A DNA stretch of 64,000 bases from Duganella sp. CF402 (GTDB lineage: Bacteria > Pseudomonadota > Gammaproteobacteria > Burkholderiales > Burkholderiaceae_D), in assembly GCF_900109645.1 (NCBI RefSeq), contig NZ_FOBG01000004.1, positions 310,001 through 374,000 on the forward strand, written 5' to 3'. Positions within the stretch are counted from its first letter, which is position 1, and each line of letters opens with the position of its first letter. A program made the translations under genes and the position numbers. Below are positions 48,771-57,438 of the stretch, one piece after another. A model generated the notes under the pieces. The model saw only the letters and a list, made by a program, of their open reading frames with translations, had not been told where the DNA came from and searched no databases.

Positions 48771-49139
48771 GTGGAAAACTGCATCTTTTGCAAAATAGCC
48801 GAAAAGAAAATCCCTTCGACCACCGTTTACGAAGATGACGACCTGCTGGCCTTCAAGGACATCAATCCGGCCGCGCCGGTACACCTGCTGGTGATTCCGA
48901 AGAAACATTTCGCCACCTTGCAGGATGCGGCGGCTGAGCCTGAACTGCTGGGCAAGATGCTGGCGCTGGCCCCTCGCTTGGCAGAGGAAGCTGGCTGCGC
49001 TGTGGGCTATGATGCTGGCGGTGCGCCGGTGCGCGGCTACAAGACGCTGATCAACAGTGGGCCGGATGGCGGGCAGGAGGTGTACCATTTGCATCTGCAC
49101 GTAATCGGCGGCGCCCATCCTTGGCGCGGCCAGCGTTAA
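48771..49139 (+). CDS. hinT: HIT-family nucleotide hydrolase (HinT)
   Basis: A 122-residue histidine-triad protein that cleaves nucleoside phosphoramidates. The N-terminus has the zinc-type CIFCKIAEKKIPSTTVYEDDD, and the triad HLHLHVIGG lies at about residues 109-117. It starts with GTG 13 bp after hisE, with GGAG upstream, so it likely shares the his transcript. An 85-bp gap separates it from tatA. Confidence 0.95.
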   Translation: MENCIFCKIAEKKIPSTTVYEDDDLLAFKDINPAAPVHLLVIPKKHFATLQDAAAEPELLGKMLALAPRLAEEAGCAVGYDAGGAPVRGYKTLINSGPDGGQEVYHLHLHVIGGAHPWRGQR

Positions 49140-49224
49140 GCCGGCGGCTGACTACTTTTACCGTAGGGACTGCGCTTCGCTTATACTGTGGCAGCAGTTC
49201 CGGAATCAACGAATTTAGGGGAAT

Positions 49225-49431
49225 ATGATGGGTTCTTTTAGTATTTGGCACTGGTTGATCGTTCTGGTGATCGTGATGCTGGTTTTCGGCACCAAAAAGC
49301 TGGGCAACATGGGTTCGGACATCGGCAAGGCCGTCAAGGGTTTCAAGGATGGCGTGAAAGGTGCGGACGAAGACAAGCCAGCCGCTCCGGCACCGGGCAC
49401 CATCGACGTCGACACGAAAGAGAAGAAGTAA
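49225..49431 (+). CDS. tatA: Twin-arginine translocase subunit TatA
   Basis: A 68-residue membrane protein with one N-terminal helix (about residues 5-20, [18 protein letters not shown]), the conserved GTKKL hinge, then an amphipathic helix ([15 protein letters not shown]) and an acidic/Lys tail. TatA oligomers form the translocation channel for folded proteins. Confidence 0.96.
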   Translation: MMGSFSIWHWLIVLVIVMLVFGTKKLGNMGSDIGKAVKGFKDGVKGADEDKPAAPAPGTIDVDTKEKK

Positions 49432-49444
49432 GTAGCCTTTTCTT

Positions 49445-49942
49445 ATGATCGATCTCGGTCTTACCAAACTTGCTGTCATCGGCGTGGTTGCGCTGGTCGT
49501 CATCGGTCCTGAAAAGCTGCCCAAGGTGGCGCGCATGGCCGGGACCCTGTATGGCCGCGCCCAGCGCTACCTGAACGAAGTCAAAACCGAGGTCTCGCGC
49601 GAAATCGAGCTGGAAGAACTGCGCAATCTGCAGAAGGATGTGCAGGACGCGGCCCAGGCCATCAAGTCGGACGTGGAAAACTCGATTTCGAAGAACGTAG
49701 CCGAGGTGGAGGAAGCGTTCAACGATAATCCGCCGTCGTACGAGCCGGTGTCGTTCAGCCATGTCAGCACGGAAGATGTGTCGCGCAAGGCGCGCGAGTT
49801 CCGCCGCAAGAAGCTGGTGCGCAACTCGGCCATTCCCAACTGGTACAAGCAGCGCCACGGCGGCAAGCTGCATGTGACGTCGGGCGCGGCGCGGGTGGCC
49901 CGCTTCCGTCCGCGCAGCCCTACCACTAGCTCCTTCTTTTAA
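49445..49942 (+). CDS. tatB: Twin-arginine translocase subunit TatB
   Basis: A 165-residue TatB, with a membrane helix at residues 3-20, the GPEKLPKVAR hinge and a long amphipathic helix (TLYGRAQRYLNEVKTEVSRE). The C-terminal 70 residues are basic and probably flexible. With TatC it recognises twin-arginine signal peptides. tatC starts directly after its stop codon. Confidence 0.95.
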   Translation: MIDLGLTKLAVIGVVALVVIGPEKLPKVARMAGTLYGRAQRYLNEVKTEVSREIELEELRNLQKDVQDAAQAIKSDVENSISKNVAEVEEAFNDNPPSYEPVSFSHVSTEDVSRKAREFRRKKLVRNSAIPNWYKQRHGGKLHVTSGAARVARFRPRSPTTSSFF

Positions 49943-50698
49943 ATGACGACTCCTAATCCGGGCGAAGAGACCTTTATCTCTCACCTGATCGAACTGCGCG
50001 ACCGCCTGGTCAAGGCCTCGATCGGCATTGCGATCATGTGTATCGGCCTGATGATCTGGCCGGGGCCATCGCGCATCTACGACATCATTGCCGAGCCGAT
50101 GATCCGCTCGCTGCCGGTGGGCTCGAAGATGATCGCCACCGGCGTGATTTCGCCGTTCCTGGTGCCGATGAAGGTGACCCTGGTGATTGCCATCATCCTG
50201 GCCTTGCCGTGGGTGCTGTACCAGCTGTGGGCCTTCGTGGCGCCCGGCCTGTACACGCATGAGAAGCGGCTGATCGCGCCGCTGGTGATTTCCTCGTCGG
50301 TGCTGTTCATGTCCGGCGTGGCGTTCTGTTATTTCCTGGTGTTTGGGCGGGTGTTCCAGTTCATCGCCGAGTTCTCGCCGCAGTCGATTGCGGTGACGCC
50401 GGATATCGAGAACTATCTCGATTTCGTGATGTCGATGTGCCTGGCGTTTGGCGCGACGTTCGAGGTGCCGGTGGTGGTGGTGATCCTGGTGCGCATGGGC
50501 TTGGTGACGGTGGCCAAGCTGAAAGAGATTCGTCCTTACGCCATCGTTGGTGCCTTCGTGATTGCGGCGATCGTAACGCCGCCGGATGCCGTCTCGATGT
50601 TCTCGCTGGCCATCCCGATGTGCCTGCTGTTCGAACTGGGCCTGCTGGTCGCCCCCCTGTTCGTCCGCATCTCCACCGCCCCCGAAGAAAAAGCCTGA
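49943..50698 (+). CDS. tatC: Twin-arginine translocase subunit TatC
   Basis: A 251-residue six-helix membrane protein, the main receptor for twin-arginine signals. Signatures are FISHLIELRDRLVKAS at the N-terminus, the VTLVIAIILALPWVLYQLWAFVAPGLYTHEKR stretch, FGATFEVPVVVVILVRMG, and RPYAIVGAFVIAAIVTPPD. Starts with no gap after tatB. It converges tail to tail with the coiled-coil gene (stops 1 bp apart). Confidence 0.97.
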   Translation: MTTPNPGEETFISHLIELRDRLVKASIGIAIMCIGLMIWPGPSRIYDIIAEPMIRSLPVGSKMIATGVISPFLVPMKVTLVIAIILALPWVLYQLWAFVAPGLYTHEKRLIAPLVISSSVLFMSGVAFCYFLVFGRVFQFIAEFSPQSIAVTPDIENYLDFVMSMCLAFGATFEVPVVVVILVRMGLVTVAKLKEIRPYAIVGAFVIAAIVTPPDAVSMFSLAIPMCLLFELGLLVAPLFVRISTAPEEKA

Positions 50699-50699
50699 T

Positions 50700-51182
50700 C
50701 TAGGGCAAACGGTCCAGTATTCTCCAGAGCATGCCAATAGTGACGGCATGCAAGGCGAACGACACGCCGAGCATGCAAAAAACAATAGTGAATTTTGCGT
50801 CAACACGTACCTTGAGCACTTGAAGCTGATGCTTTAGCGCGACTATCTCGGCCATGACTTCTGCTTTTACGGCGTCTATCTGGGCCATGACTTCTGCTTT
50901 TACGGCGTCTATCTGGGCCATGACTTCTGCTTTTACGGCGTCTATCCGGCCCATGACTTCTGCTTTTACGGCGTCTATCCGGGCCATGACTTCTGCTTTT
51001 AGGGCGTCTATCCGGGCCATGACTTCTGCTTTGAGAACCACGACTTCACCCGGCGTAACAGTGCCTTCGGAGAGTGCGGCAAGTAGTGCTTGCGCGTGTG
51101 CATCGGCTTGATCCTGCGGTACGCCTGCCTCCGCCAATGTCTTGGCGTACTCACGTGTATCGAATTTGATGGGCATGGTCAT
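50700..51182 (-). CDS. Membrane-anchored coiled-coil protein with 11-residue repeats (CCDC90/DUF1640-like)
   Basis: A 160-residue protein of unknown function. The N-terminal 45 residues (FDTREYAKTLAEAGVPQDQADAHAQALL) resemble the head of the DUF1640/CCDC90 family. Residues 51-116 are six tandem 11-residue units of the form KAEVMARIDAV, a hendecad coiled coil. Residues 131-153 form one membrane helix near the C-terminus. The DNA behind the repeats is nearly identical unit to unit. ATG 51182 was chosen because GGAGG is 4 bp upstream; ATG 51176 is the alternative. The CCDC90 link is inferred from plan and head sequence. Confidence 0.75.
   Translation of the reverse strand: MTMPIKFDTREYAKTLAEAGVPQDQADAHAQALLAALSEGTVTPGEVVVLKAEVMARIDALKAEVMARIDAVKAEVMGRIDAVKAEVMAQIDAVKAEVMAQIDAVKAEVMAEIVALKHQLQVLKVRVDAKFTIVFCMLGVSFALHAVTIGMLWRILDRLP
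50835..51032 (-). repeat. Six tandem 33-bp repeats in the coiled-coil gene
   Basis: Six head-to-tail units of exactly 33 bp encode residues 51-116. Neighbouring units differ at only a few bases (for example AQ, GR or AR before ID). The last unit, nearest the membrane helix, has diverged to AEIVAL. Such near-identity at silent positions suggests recent expansion by slippage or recombination. Confidence 0.9.
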
Positions 51183-51211
51183 GATACCTCCCGGATTTGA
51201 TCGTAGCAGAA

Positions 51212-51232
51212 AACGGCTGTGCCACAGCCGTT
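51212..51232 (-). terminator. Terminator downstream of the DUF885 gene
   Basis: AACGGCTGTG and CACAGCCGTT form a 10-bp inverted repeat with almost no spacer. On the minus strand it is followed by TTTTC. It lies between the DUF885 stop and the coiled-coil gene start and probably separates the two transcripts. Confidence 0.65.
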
Positions 51233-51279
51233 CTCCATCGTATCGAATCACATGCCCATCGCTTTGAGCCAGCGCAGGA

Positions 51280-53196
51280 CTACTGCGTCATCAGGCCTTT
51301 GATCACGCGTACCGGCGCGCTGCCGTAGCTGAGGAATTGCTCGTGGAATTCCTTCAGGTTGAACTTTGCGCCCAACTGCTGCTTGCGCTGCTCGCGCAGT
51401 TCCATGATCTCGCTGTAGCCGCTGAAATAGCTGGTCAGCTGCACCGACGACACCTGCACGCGGTGCCATTTTTCAACCGCCTCGCTGCGCGTCTGGAACG
51501 CCTGGCGGGTCAGCAGATCAATCGCCTGCTCTTCCGTCATGCCCAGCACGTGCACGCTGTAATCGAGGATAGTGTTGGTCACGCTGCGCAGGTTCCACTT
51601 GGAATACATCAGCCACATCTCCGGCGCATTGTCGCCGTAGCCGGACTCCAGCATCATGCGTTCGCCGTACACCGCCCAGCCTTCCACCATCGCACCATTG
51701 CCGAAGATCGACTTCACGATCGACGGCGAACGGTTGGCATACACCAGCTGCGCGTAGTGGCCAGGAATCGCTTCGTGAATATTCAGGATTTGCAGGATCC
51801 AGTGGTTGTATTCGCGCAGGCTGCTCTCGGCCGCTTCCGGCGTGGCGCCATCGAGCGGCGTCACGTTGTACCAGGTGCGGTCCTGCGGACGATACGGTCC
51901 CGGCGCATCGATGCTGGCGCCGGCCACACCCGCCGCATAGGCCGGCGTCGCGCGCACTTCCAGCGGCTTGTTCGGATCCAGCGTCAGCAGGTTGTGGCTG
52001 GTGACCCAATCCTGCAAAGTCGGAATCTGGCGCTTGATCTCGTTGACGAAGTCCTCGCGCGCCACGTGGCGCGCCGACAGCTTGTCGATCACCATGCCGA
52101 TCTTGGCAAAGCGGTCGGTTGGCTTGGCGGCGCCGCCCATCGTCTTGTCCCACAGCTCGTCAGACAGCTTGTCCATATTAGCCAGCAGGTCTTCGCGCGC
52201 CGCCAGCGCTTTCTGGTAAGTCTGCTCGGCAGTGCTGGCCGATTGGATATCGTAGGCAAACTTCTGCTCATACAATTCCTTGCCAAGGCGGAAGCTGCGA
52301 CGGCCCTTGGTGTCCATCTGCTTGTCCATCTCGGTCAGGAACGCGACATAGCCATCGACCGCGTTCAGCGCCGCATTCACGCGCTGGGTGAACAACTGCT
52401 TCTCCACCGGCGTCAGGATGGACGCTTGCGCCACCTTGTCCACCTCGGTCAGCACGGTCTGCACGCCGGGCGCCTGCTTGATCGCCAGGCGGGTGTGTTC
52501 GCGGGTCGGATTGACGATGTTGGCGCGCGCCGCCTCGTAGTAAGCCGGAATGCTGGCGATGCGCTTGAGCAGCGTGCGCAGGCGCTGCGGCTGGGCCGCG
52601 TATTCGGTATTCAGGATCAGGTCGAGCGGACCGGCGACGTTGTAGCTGGCCGGATTCCATTCCCACTCGCGCAGGGTGGTCAGGCGGAAGCGGTCGCTGT
52701 CGAGCTTGTTAATCAGCAGGCCCAGGTCGGTGCGTTGCTTGGCCGACAGCTTGCTGGCGTTGACTGCGGTGAGCTTGCCCTTCCATTCATCGATGAAGGC
52801 CAGTTCCTTGTCCTGCTCGGCCTTGTCGAACACGGTCAGGGTGGCGGCAGTATCGTACTTGCCGGCGTAGATGGCGCTTTCCGAATCGATGCGCCACAGC
52901 GCGTTCAGGAACTGGTTGCTCAGGTTGTCGAACTGGCGGTCCTGCCAGCGTTCCGATGCGACCTTGAGCGCCGGCACTGCGGCAGCGGCGGCCACCGCCT
53001 TGCCCTTGCCGGAGGCTTTGGCCGTGCTCTTGCCTTTGCTGGCCTTGGTCGCTTTGGTCGACTTGGTACTCTTGGCCTTGCTCGACGTGGTGGTCTTGCT
53101 GGCGCTGTTCTTCTTGTGGTGCTGGGTGGCGCCGGCTGGTGCGGCGGCCAAAGCCGCCATCAGCGCAGCGAGTGCGAATTTTGTCTTGATCATCAT
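51280..53196 (-). CDS. DUF885 zinc metallopeptidase-like secreted protein
   Basis: A 638-residue exported protein of the DUF885 family. A signal peptide (MMIKTKFALAALMAALAAAPAGA) is followed by a Lys/Ser/Thr-rich low-complexity stretch at about residues 25-70, then the DUF885 domain (ALWRIDSESAIYAGKYD onward). The zinc-type motif HEAIPGHY lies near residue 480, followed by EGWAVYGERMM, supporting a gluzincin-like peptidase. ATG 53196 was chosen because AAGG lies 6 bp upstream. The substrate is unknown. Confidence 0.9.
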   Translation of the reverse strand: MMIKTKFALAALMAALAAAPAGATQHHKKNSASKTTTSSKAKSTKSTKATKASKGKSTAKASGKGKAVAAAAAVPALKVASERWQDRQFDNLSNQFLNALWRIDSESAIYAGKYDTAATLTVFDKAEQDKELAFIDEWKGKLTAVNASKLSAKQRTDLGLLINKLDSDRFRLTTLREWEWNPASYNVAGPLDLILNTEYAAQPQRLRTLLKRIASIPAYYEAARANIVNPTREHTRLAIKQAPGVQTVLTEVDKVAQASILTPVEKQLFTQRVNAALNAVDGYVAFLTEMDKQMDTKGRRSFRLGKELYEQKFAYDIQSASTAEQTYQKALAAREDLLANMDKLSDELWDKTMGGAAKPTDRFAKIGMVIDKLSARHVAREDFVNEIKRQIPTLQDWVTSHNLLTLDPNKPLEVRATPAYAAGVAGASIDAPGPYRPQDRTWYNVTPLDGATPEAAESSLREYNHWILQILNIHEAIPGHYAQLVYANRSPSIVKSIFGNGAMVEGWAVYGERMMLESGYGDNAPEMWLMYSKWNLRSVTNTILDYSVHVLGMTEEQAIDLLTRQAFQTRSEAVEKWHRVQVSSVQLTSYFSGYSEIMELREQRKQQLGAKFNLKEFHEQFLSYGSAPVRVIKGLMTQ

Positions 53197-53280
53197 GTGC
53201 AGCCTTGTGTCTGAAGCGGAGGAGATTATCACTAATCTGGCCGCTTGAGGCTGTTCGATACAAGCCGAATTATTCTGGTT

Positions 53281-56200
53281 TTACTTTTTTAATCCTTCTT
53301 GCAGCATCGCCAACATTTCACTGGCCGACATGCGGCCGCTGACATCGCTGCCTTCCAGCAGGCTGTCGGCCAGGTCGCGCTTGTGCTGGTGCAGGTCGAC
53401 GATGCCTTCCTCGATGGTGTGGCGCGCAACGAGGCGGTAGATGGTCACCGGCCGCAGCTGGCCCATGCGGTGGGCACGGTCCGAGGCCTGGTCTTCCACC
53501 GCCGGATTCCACCACGGGTCCATGTGGATCACGTAGTCGGCGGCGGTGAGGTTGATACCGACCCCGCCCGCCTTCAGCGAGATCAGGAACACATCGCCCT
53601 CGCCGGCCTGGAACGCATCGACGCGCTGCTTGCGGGCGGCCATCGGGGTGGCGCCGTCGAGGTATTGGTAGCTGATGCCTTGCGCGTCCAGATGTTCGCG
53701 GATCAGCGACAGGTGATCGACGAACTGGCTGAACACCAGCACCTTGTGCTTGTTGTCCAACAGGTTTTCCAGCAGGTGCGCGAAGGCCGACAGCTTGCTG
53801 CTGGCCAGCTTGAGTTCCGGCGCAATCAGGTTTGGATTGCAGCAGGCGCGGCGCAGCTTCATGATCTCGGCCAGGATCTGGATCGATTTCTTCTCTGCCG
53901 GGCCTTCGACCTTTTCGAGGTTTTCCAGCGCGGCGCGGCGCAGCGACTCGTACAACGCCGTTTCGTCGGCCGACAAATCTACTTCCAGCGTGATCTCGGT
54001 GCGCGACGGCAGCTCGGTCAGCACCTGCGACTTGGTGCGGCGCAGGATGAATGGATGAATCAAGCGGCGCAAGCGTTTGCGCGCACCGAGTTCGGCGCGG
54101 TGGTCCTGCGGCTTTTCAATCGGCGCGGCGAAGCGCAGGTTGAATTGCTCGATGCTGCCCAGCAGGCCCGGATTGATGAAGCGGAACAGGTTCCACAACT
54201 CGCCGAGGTGGTTTTCCAGCGGCGTGCCGGTGACGGCGATGCGGAACTCGCCTTTCAGCGCCATCACGGCGGCCGAGCGCTTGGTGGCGGCGTTCTTGAT
54301 CGCCTGCGCTTCATCCAGCACGATGGTATTCCACTGCACCTTGGCGAACAGCTCCGACTCCAGTTGCAGCAGGCCGTAGCTGGTCACCACCACATCGTAG
54401 GCGTGCAGGTTGCCCAGCATCGCGGCGCGGTCGCCGCCGCCAAACAACTGCATGTCGAGCGTCGGTGCAAAGCGCGCGGCTTCGCTCATCCAGTTCATGC
54501 AGACCGAGGTTGGCGCGATCACCAGCGTCGGGCCTTTCGGTGCGCGCGACAGCATCAGCGCCAGCGCTTGCAGCGTTTTGCCGAGGCCCATGTCGTCGGC
54601 CAGGCAAGCGCCCACGCCCCAATGTGCAAGACGCGACAGCCAGTTGTAGCCTTCCACCTGATAATCGCGCAGTTCCGCTTGCAGAGTGCTTGGCAATTCA
54701 GGCGTGAAGGCTTCCTGCTCACGCATGCGGGACAGGTGCTCTTTCCACAGCTTGTCCGATTTGAGGCCGCCGATATCGTCGGCCAGTTCTTCCAGCGCGA
54801 AGGAGGCCAGCGGATGCAGACGGATGCCGTCGGCGGTGATTTCCCCATAGGCTTGCACCTCTTGCAGGCGGCGGTACAGTTCATCGGTCAGCGCCATGTA
54901 GCGGTTCTCGCCCAGCTCCACGAAGCGGCCGTGGCTCTTCTCCATCATTTCGAGCAGGGTGCGCAGGTCGATCACCTTGCCCTCGTCGACTTGCAGTTCG
55001 CCGCTGGCGGCAAACCAGTCCTTGTTGCTCTTGATGGCGAGGCGCAGCTGCTTGGTCTCTACCTTGTTGGTGACGCGGAAGCTCTCGCCTTCCGGCCACG
55101 CGATGACGATGCTGGCCGGGTCCAGCTCCTGCAACTCCACCAGCAATTGCAGGCACAGGGCCGGTTGGCCCAGCAGCCATTCGCCGTGATCCTGCTCCGC
55201 CTGTTCCAGCACCGGGCACTTGGCGATCAGGTCGCGCTCCGCATCGCGTTCGTCGATCAGTTTACGGCGCGCCTGCACCGGCTTGCCGCCGATATCGGCG
55301 ATCACGCTGTCGGCGCCGTCGCCCGGCTTGTAGTAGGCGCCGTTGACCAGCGGGCGCACCAGGATCTGCATCTTCAGGCCGTGCTGGTAGGGCAGCAGGT
55401 GCAGATGCAGGCGCGTGTCGGCTTCCATCTGCTCCATGTCCGGCGCGGCGCCGCCGATATCCGATTGCACCGTCACCATCGACGAGATGGCGCTGATGGC
55501 CGACAGCACCTGCTGCTCGGCGTGCGACGGCACGTTGAGCGCATCGCCAACGATGGCGGCGATCTTGCGGTGTTCTTCAAGGATGTTCACCACACGCAGG
55601 CGGGTCGGCGTTTCCTTGGTGATGACCACCGAGGAGCTATCGTCCGGAATCGGCGGCTGCAGACGCAGTTCGAGATTGCCGGGGCTGCGCTTGACCAGCA
55701 GCTCCGGCTCGCCGGACAGCATCTCCACGCGCATGTCCGGCAGGTCGGCCCAGAACAGCAGCGGGTGGCCGACCAGCGCCGGTGCGGCGCGCTGCGGATC
55801 GATTTCGTAAGTCAGGCCGGTGGACTGGTAGCCGCGATGCGCCACCGTGATCGCTTCCGCCGCGCGGATATCCTGCGGCGTGAGGAAGTTGAACTGCTCG
55901 GACTCGAAGCGCAGGCGCTTCAGGCCGACGGCGCGGCCCTTGCTCCACAAGCCGCGCGCATCGCGCTTCTGCTCCACCGGCGAGATATCGGTCAGGCCGT
56001 TGCGGTTGTCGTAGGTCAGCAGCCACACGAGGCGCGTACTGCCCGCCGTGTCAGCGCTTGCCGGCTGCTGCAGGTTGATCAGGGCCGTGAGCTGGCGCTG
56101 CCAGCCTTCCTGCCGCTCGAACCACGTGGTCATATCCGGGAAGCCGAGGCGCGAGCGCAGTGCCTGCGCGTGAATCTGCATTTCGCTGTCGCCCAATTGG

Positions 56201-57438
56201 CCCAGCAGCGCGGCGGCCTGGCCGGCGATGAACAGATAGCCGGCGCGTTCGGCGTTCTTCACCAGATCCTGCAACTGCTCCTTGCGCTCCTGCAGTTGCG
56301 GCAGCGAGAGCCAGAAGTACAGCAGGAACTGGAACATCTGCGTTTGCAGGCCTGGTTCCCACGGCAGCGCGGACACGGTATCGACCTGCATCACGCCAGC
56401 GCGGATCTGGCGCAGCAGATCGATCATCTGGTGCACCGAGCTGTCGTGATTCTTCGGCAGCTTGACGGCGATTTCGAGGTAGGCTTCCGCTGCTTTCAGG
56501 TGGCGCGGATCGCCGCTGCGCAGCGCCGACAGCAGGTACAGATTGCCGCCCATGCCGGTGAACAGCTGCTTGCGTTTGCCGGTGTCGCGGCGCAGGGTTT
56601 TCAGCGCCACATCGAAGCCGACGATGGCGGCGCTGCCGGCGCCGCGCAGCAGCACCACAATGCTGGCCAGGTACTGGCTCTGCGCGCCGGTCGTGCGTTC
56701 CAGATAGCGCTTGGCGTCATCGAGACGGCCGCACAGCAGCGCGTCTTCCGCCATCGCCATGCGCAGTTCGCCGTTGATGTCGCCGTGGCGGCGCTGCATG
56801 TGCATCTCGCAGTACTCGCGCAGCACCGGCGTGGTGTGCGGCTCCTGCTCGGAGTGGTGCATCAGCACCGCCAGCACGTCGTCTTGCAGCAGAGGGCTGA
56901 CCAGCGCGATCATGCCCGGTTCGAACGGGCGGCCGAAGATATCGACGATAGGATGCAGCTGCGCCGCCTCGTAGCTGCCGAGGCAGAACGCCAGCACTGA
57001 CTGGATCTGCTGCGGGCCGTGGCCGCGCAAGAGGCCCATGCGCAGGCGCGCCATGCCAGCGCGGTAGCTGCGCGGCTCCATGCTGTTCCAGGTCTGGCGC
57101 ATCGGCACCAGTTCGGCGTAGGCGGCGCACAGGTCTTCCATCGCGTGGGTGCCGATGGCAGAGCGGATCGCCGGCCAGCGCAGCTTGGGATTGCAGACAA
57201 AGCCGCGTCCCGTCACCACGCTGATGAAGGCGAGGCGCTCCAGCTTGGACATGGCGTCGTCCAGCGTCGCTACCGTGTACTGCTTGCCGTCGTCGTTGTA
57301 TTCGATGCGCGCGTGGTGCAGGTGATCGAGGATGGCGGTACGGCCCATAGGCTCGCCGACCAGCGCGAGCAGCGCCAGTATCGCTTTTTCGTTGTGGGGC
57401 AGCGCGTCGAATTCAGCGAGCAGCTTGGGATCGGTCAT
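53281..57438 (-). CDS. SNF2-type DEAD/DEAH-box helicase (second copy)
   Basis: A 1385-residue SNF2-superfamily ATPase. A winged-helix-like start (DALPHNEKAILALLALVGEPMGRTAILDHL) and a long helical-repeat-like region make up the first 900 residues. The motor follows: Walker A ADDMGLGKTLQALAL near residue 945, DEAQAIKN as the DExx box, and MDPWWNPAVEDQASDRAHRMGQ in the last lobe. The motor resembles that of the gene at 21377-24514, but the N-terminal part is different, so this is not a simple duplicate. Its start overlaps the S9 peptidase stop by 4 bp. Confidence 0.9.
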   Translation of the reverse strand: MTDPKLLAEFDALPHNEKAILALLALVGEPMGRTAILDHLHHARIEYNDDGKQYTVATLDDAMSKLERLAFISVVTGRGFVCNPKLRWPAIRSAIGTHAMEDLCAAYAELVPMRQTWNSMEPRSYRAGMARLRMGLLRGHGPQQIQSVLAFCLGSYEAAQLHPIVDIFGRPFEPGMIALVSPLLQDDVLAVLMHHSEQEPHTTPVLREYCEMHMQRRHGDINGELRMAMAEDALLCGRLDDAKRYLERTTGAQSQYLASIVVLLRGAGSAAIVGFDVALKTLRRDTGKRKQLFTGMGGNLYLLSALRSGDPRHLKAAEAYLEIAVKLPKNHDSSVHQMIDLLRQIRAGVMQVDTVSALPWEPGLQTQMFQFLLYFWLSLPQLQERKEQLQDLVKNAERAGYLFIAGQAAALLGQLGDSEMQIHAQALRSRLGFPDMTTWFERQEGWQRQLTALINLQQPASADTAGSTRLVWLLTYDNRNGLTDISPVEQKRDARGLWSKGRAVGLKRLRFESEQFNFLTPQDIRAAEAITVAHRGYQSTGLTYEIDPQRAAPALVGHPLLFWADLPDMRVEMLSGEPELLVKRSPGNLELRLQPPIPDDSSSVVITKETPTRLRVVNILEEHRKIAAIVGDALNVPSHAEQQVLSAISAISSMVTVQSDIGGAAPDMEQMEADTRLHLHLLPYQHGLKMQILVRPLVNGAYYKPGDGADSVIADIGGKPVQARRKLIDERDAERDLIAKCPVLEQAEQDHGEWLLGQPALCLQLLVELQELDPASIVIAWPEGESFRVTNKVETKQLRLAIKSNKDWFAASGELQVDEGKVIDLRTLLEMMEKSHGRFVELGENRYMALTDELYRRLQEVQAYGEITADGIRLHPLASFALEELADDIGGLKSDKLWKEHLSRMREQEAFTPELPSTLQAELRDYQVEGYNWLSRLAHWGVGACLADDMGLGKTLQALALMLSRAPKGPTLVIAPTSVCMNWMSEAARFAPTLDMQLFGGGDRAAMLGNLHAYDVVVTSYGLLQLESELFAKVQWNTIVLDEAQAIKNAATKRSAAVMALKGEFRIAVTGTPLENHLGELWNLFRFINPGLLGSIEQFNLRFAAPIEKPQDHRAELGARKRLRRLIHPFILRRTKSQVLTELPSRTEITLEVDLSADETALYESLRRAALENLEKVEGPAEKKSIQILAEIMKLRRACCNPNLIAPELKLASSKLSAFAHLLENLLDNKHKVLVFSQFVDHLSLIREHLDAQGISYQYLDGATPMAARKQRVDAFQAGEGDVFLISLKAGGVGINLTAADYVIHMDPWWNPAVEDQASDRAHRMGQLRPVTIYRLVARHTIEEGIVDLHQHKRDLADSLLEGSDVSGRMSASEMLAMLQEGLKK

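Noticed and set aside
53299-57000. Long open frame antisense to the second SNF2 helicase
   Set aside because: Same mirror effect; composition is dominated by Gln, Ala, Arg and His and it has no domain.
21377-57438. The two SNF2 genes as a recent duplication
   Set aside because: Only the motor domains resemble each other; N-terminal regions, lengths (1045 and 1385 residues) and neighbours differ.
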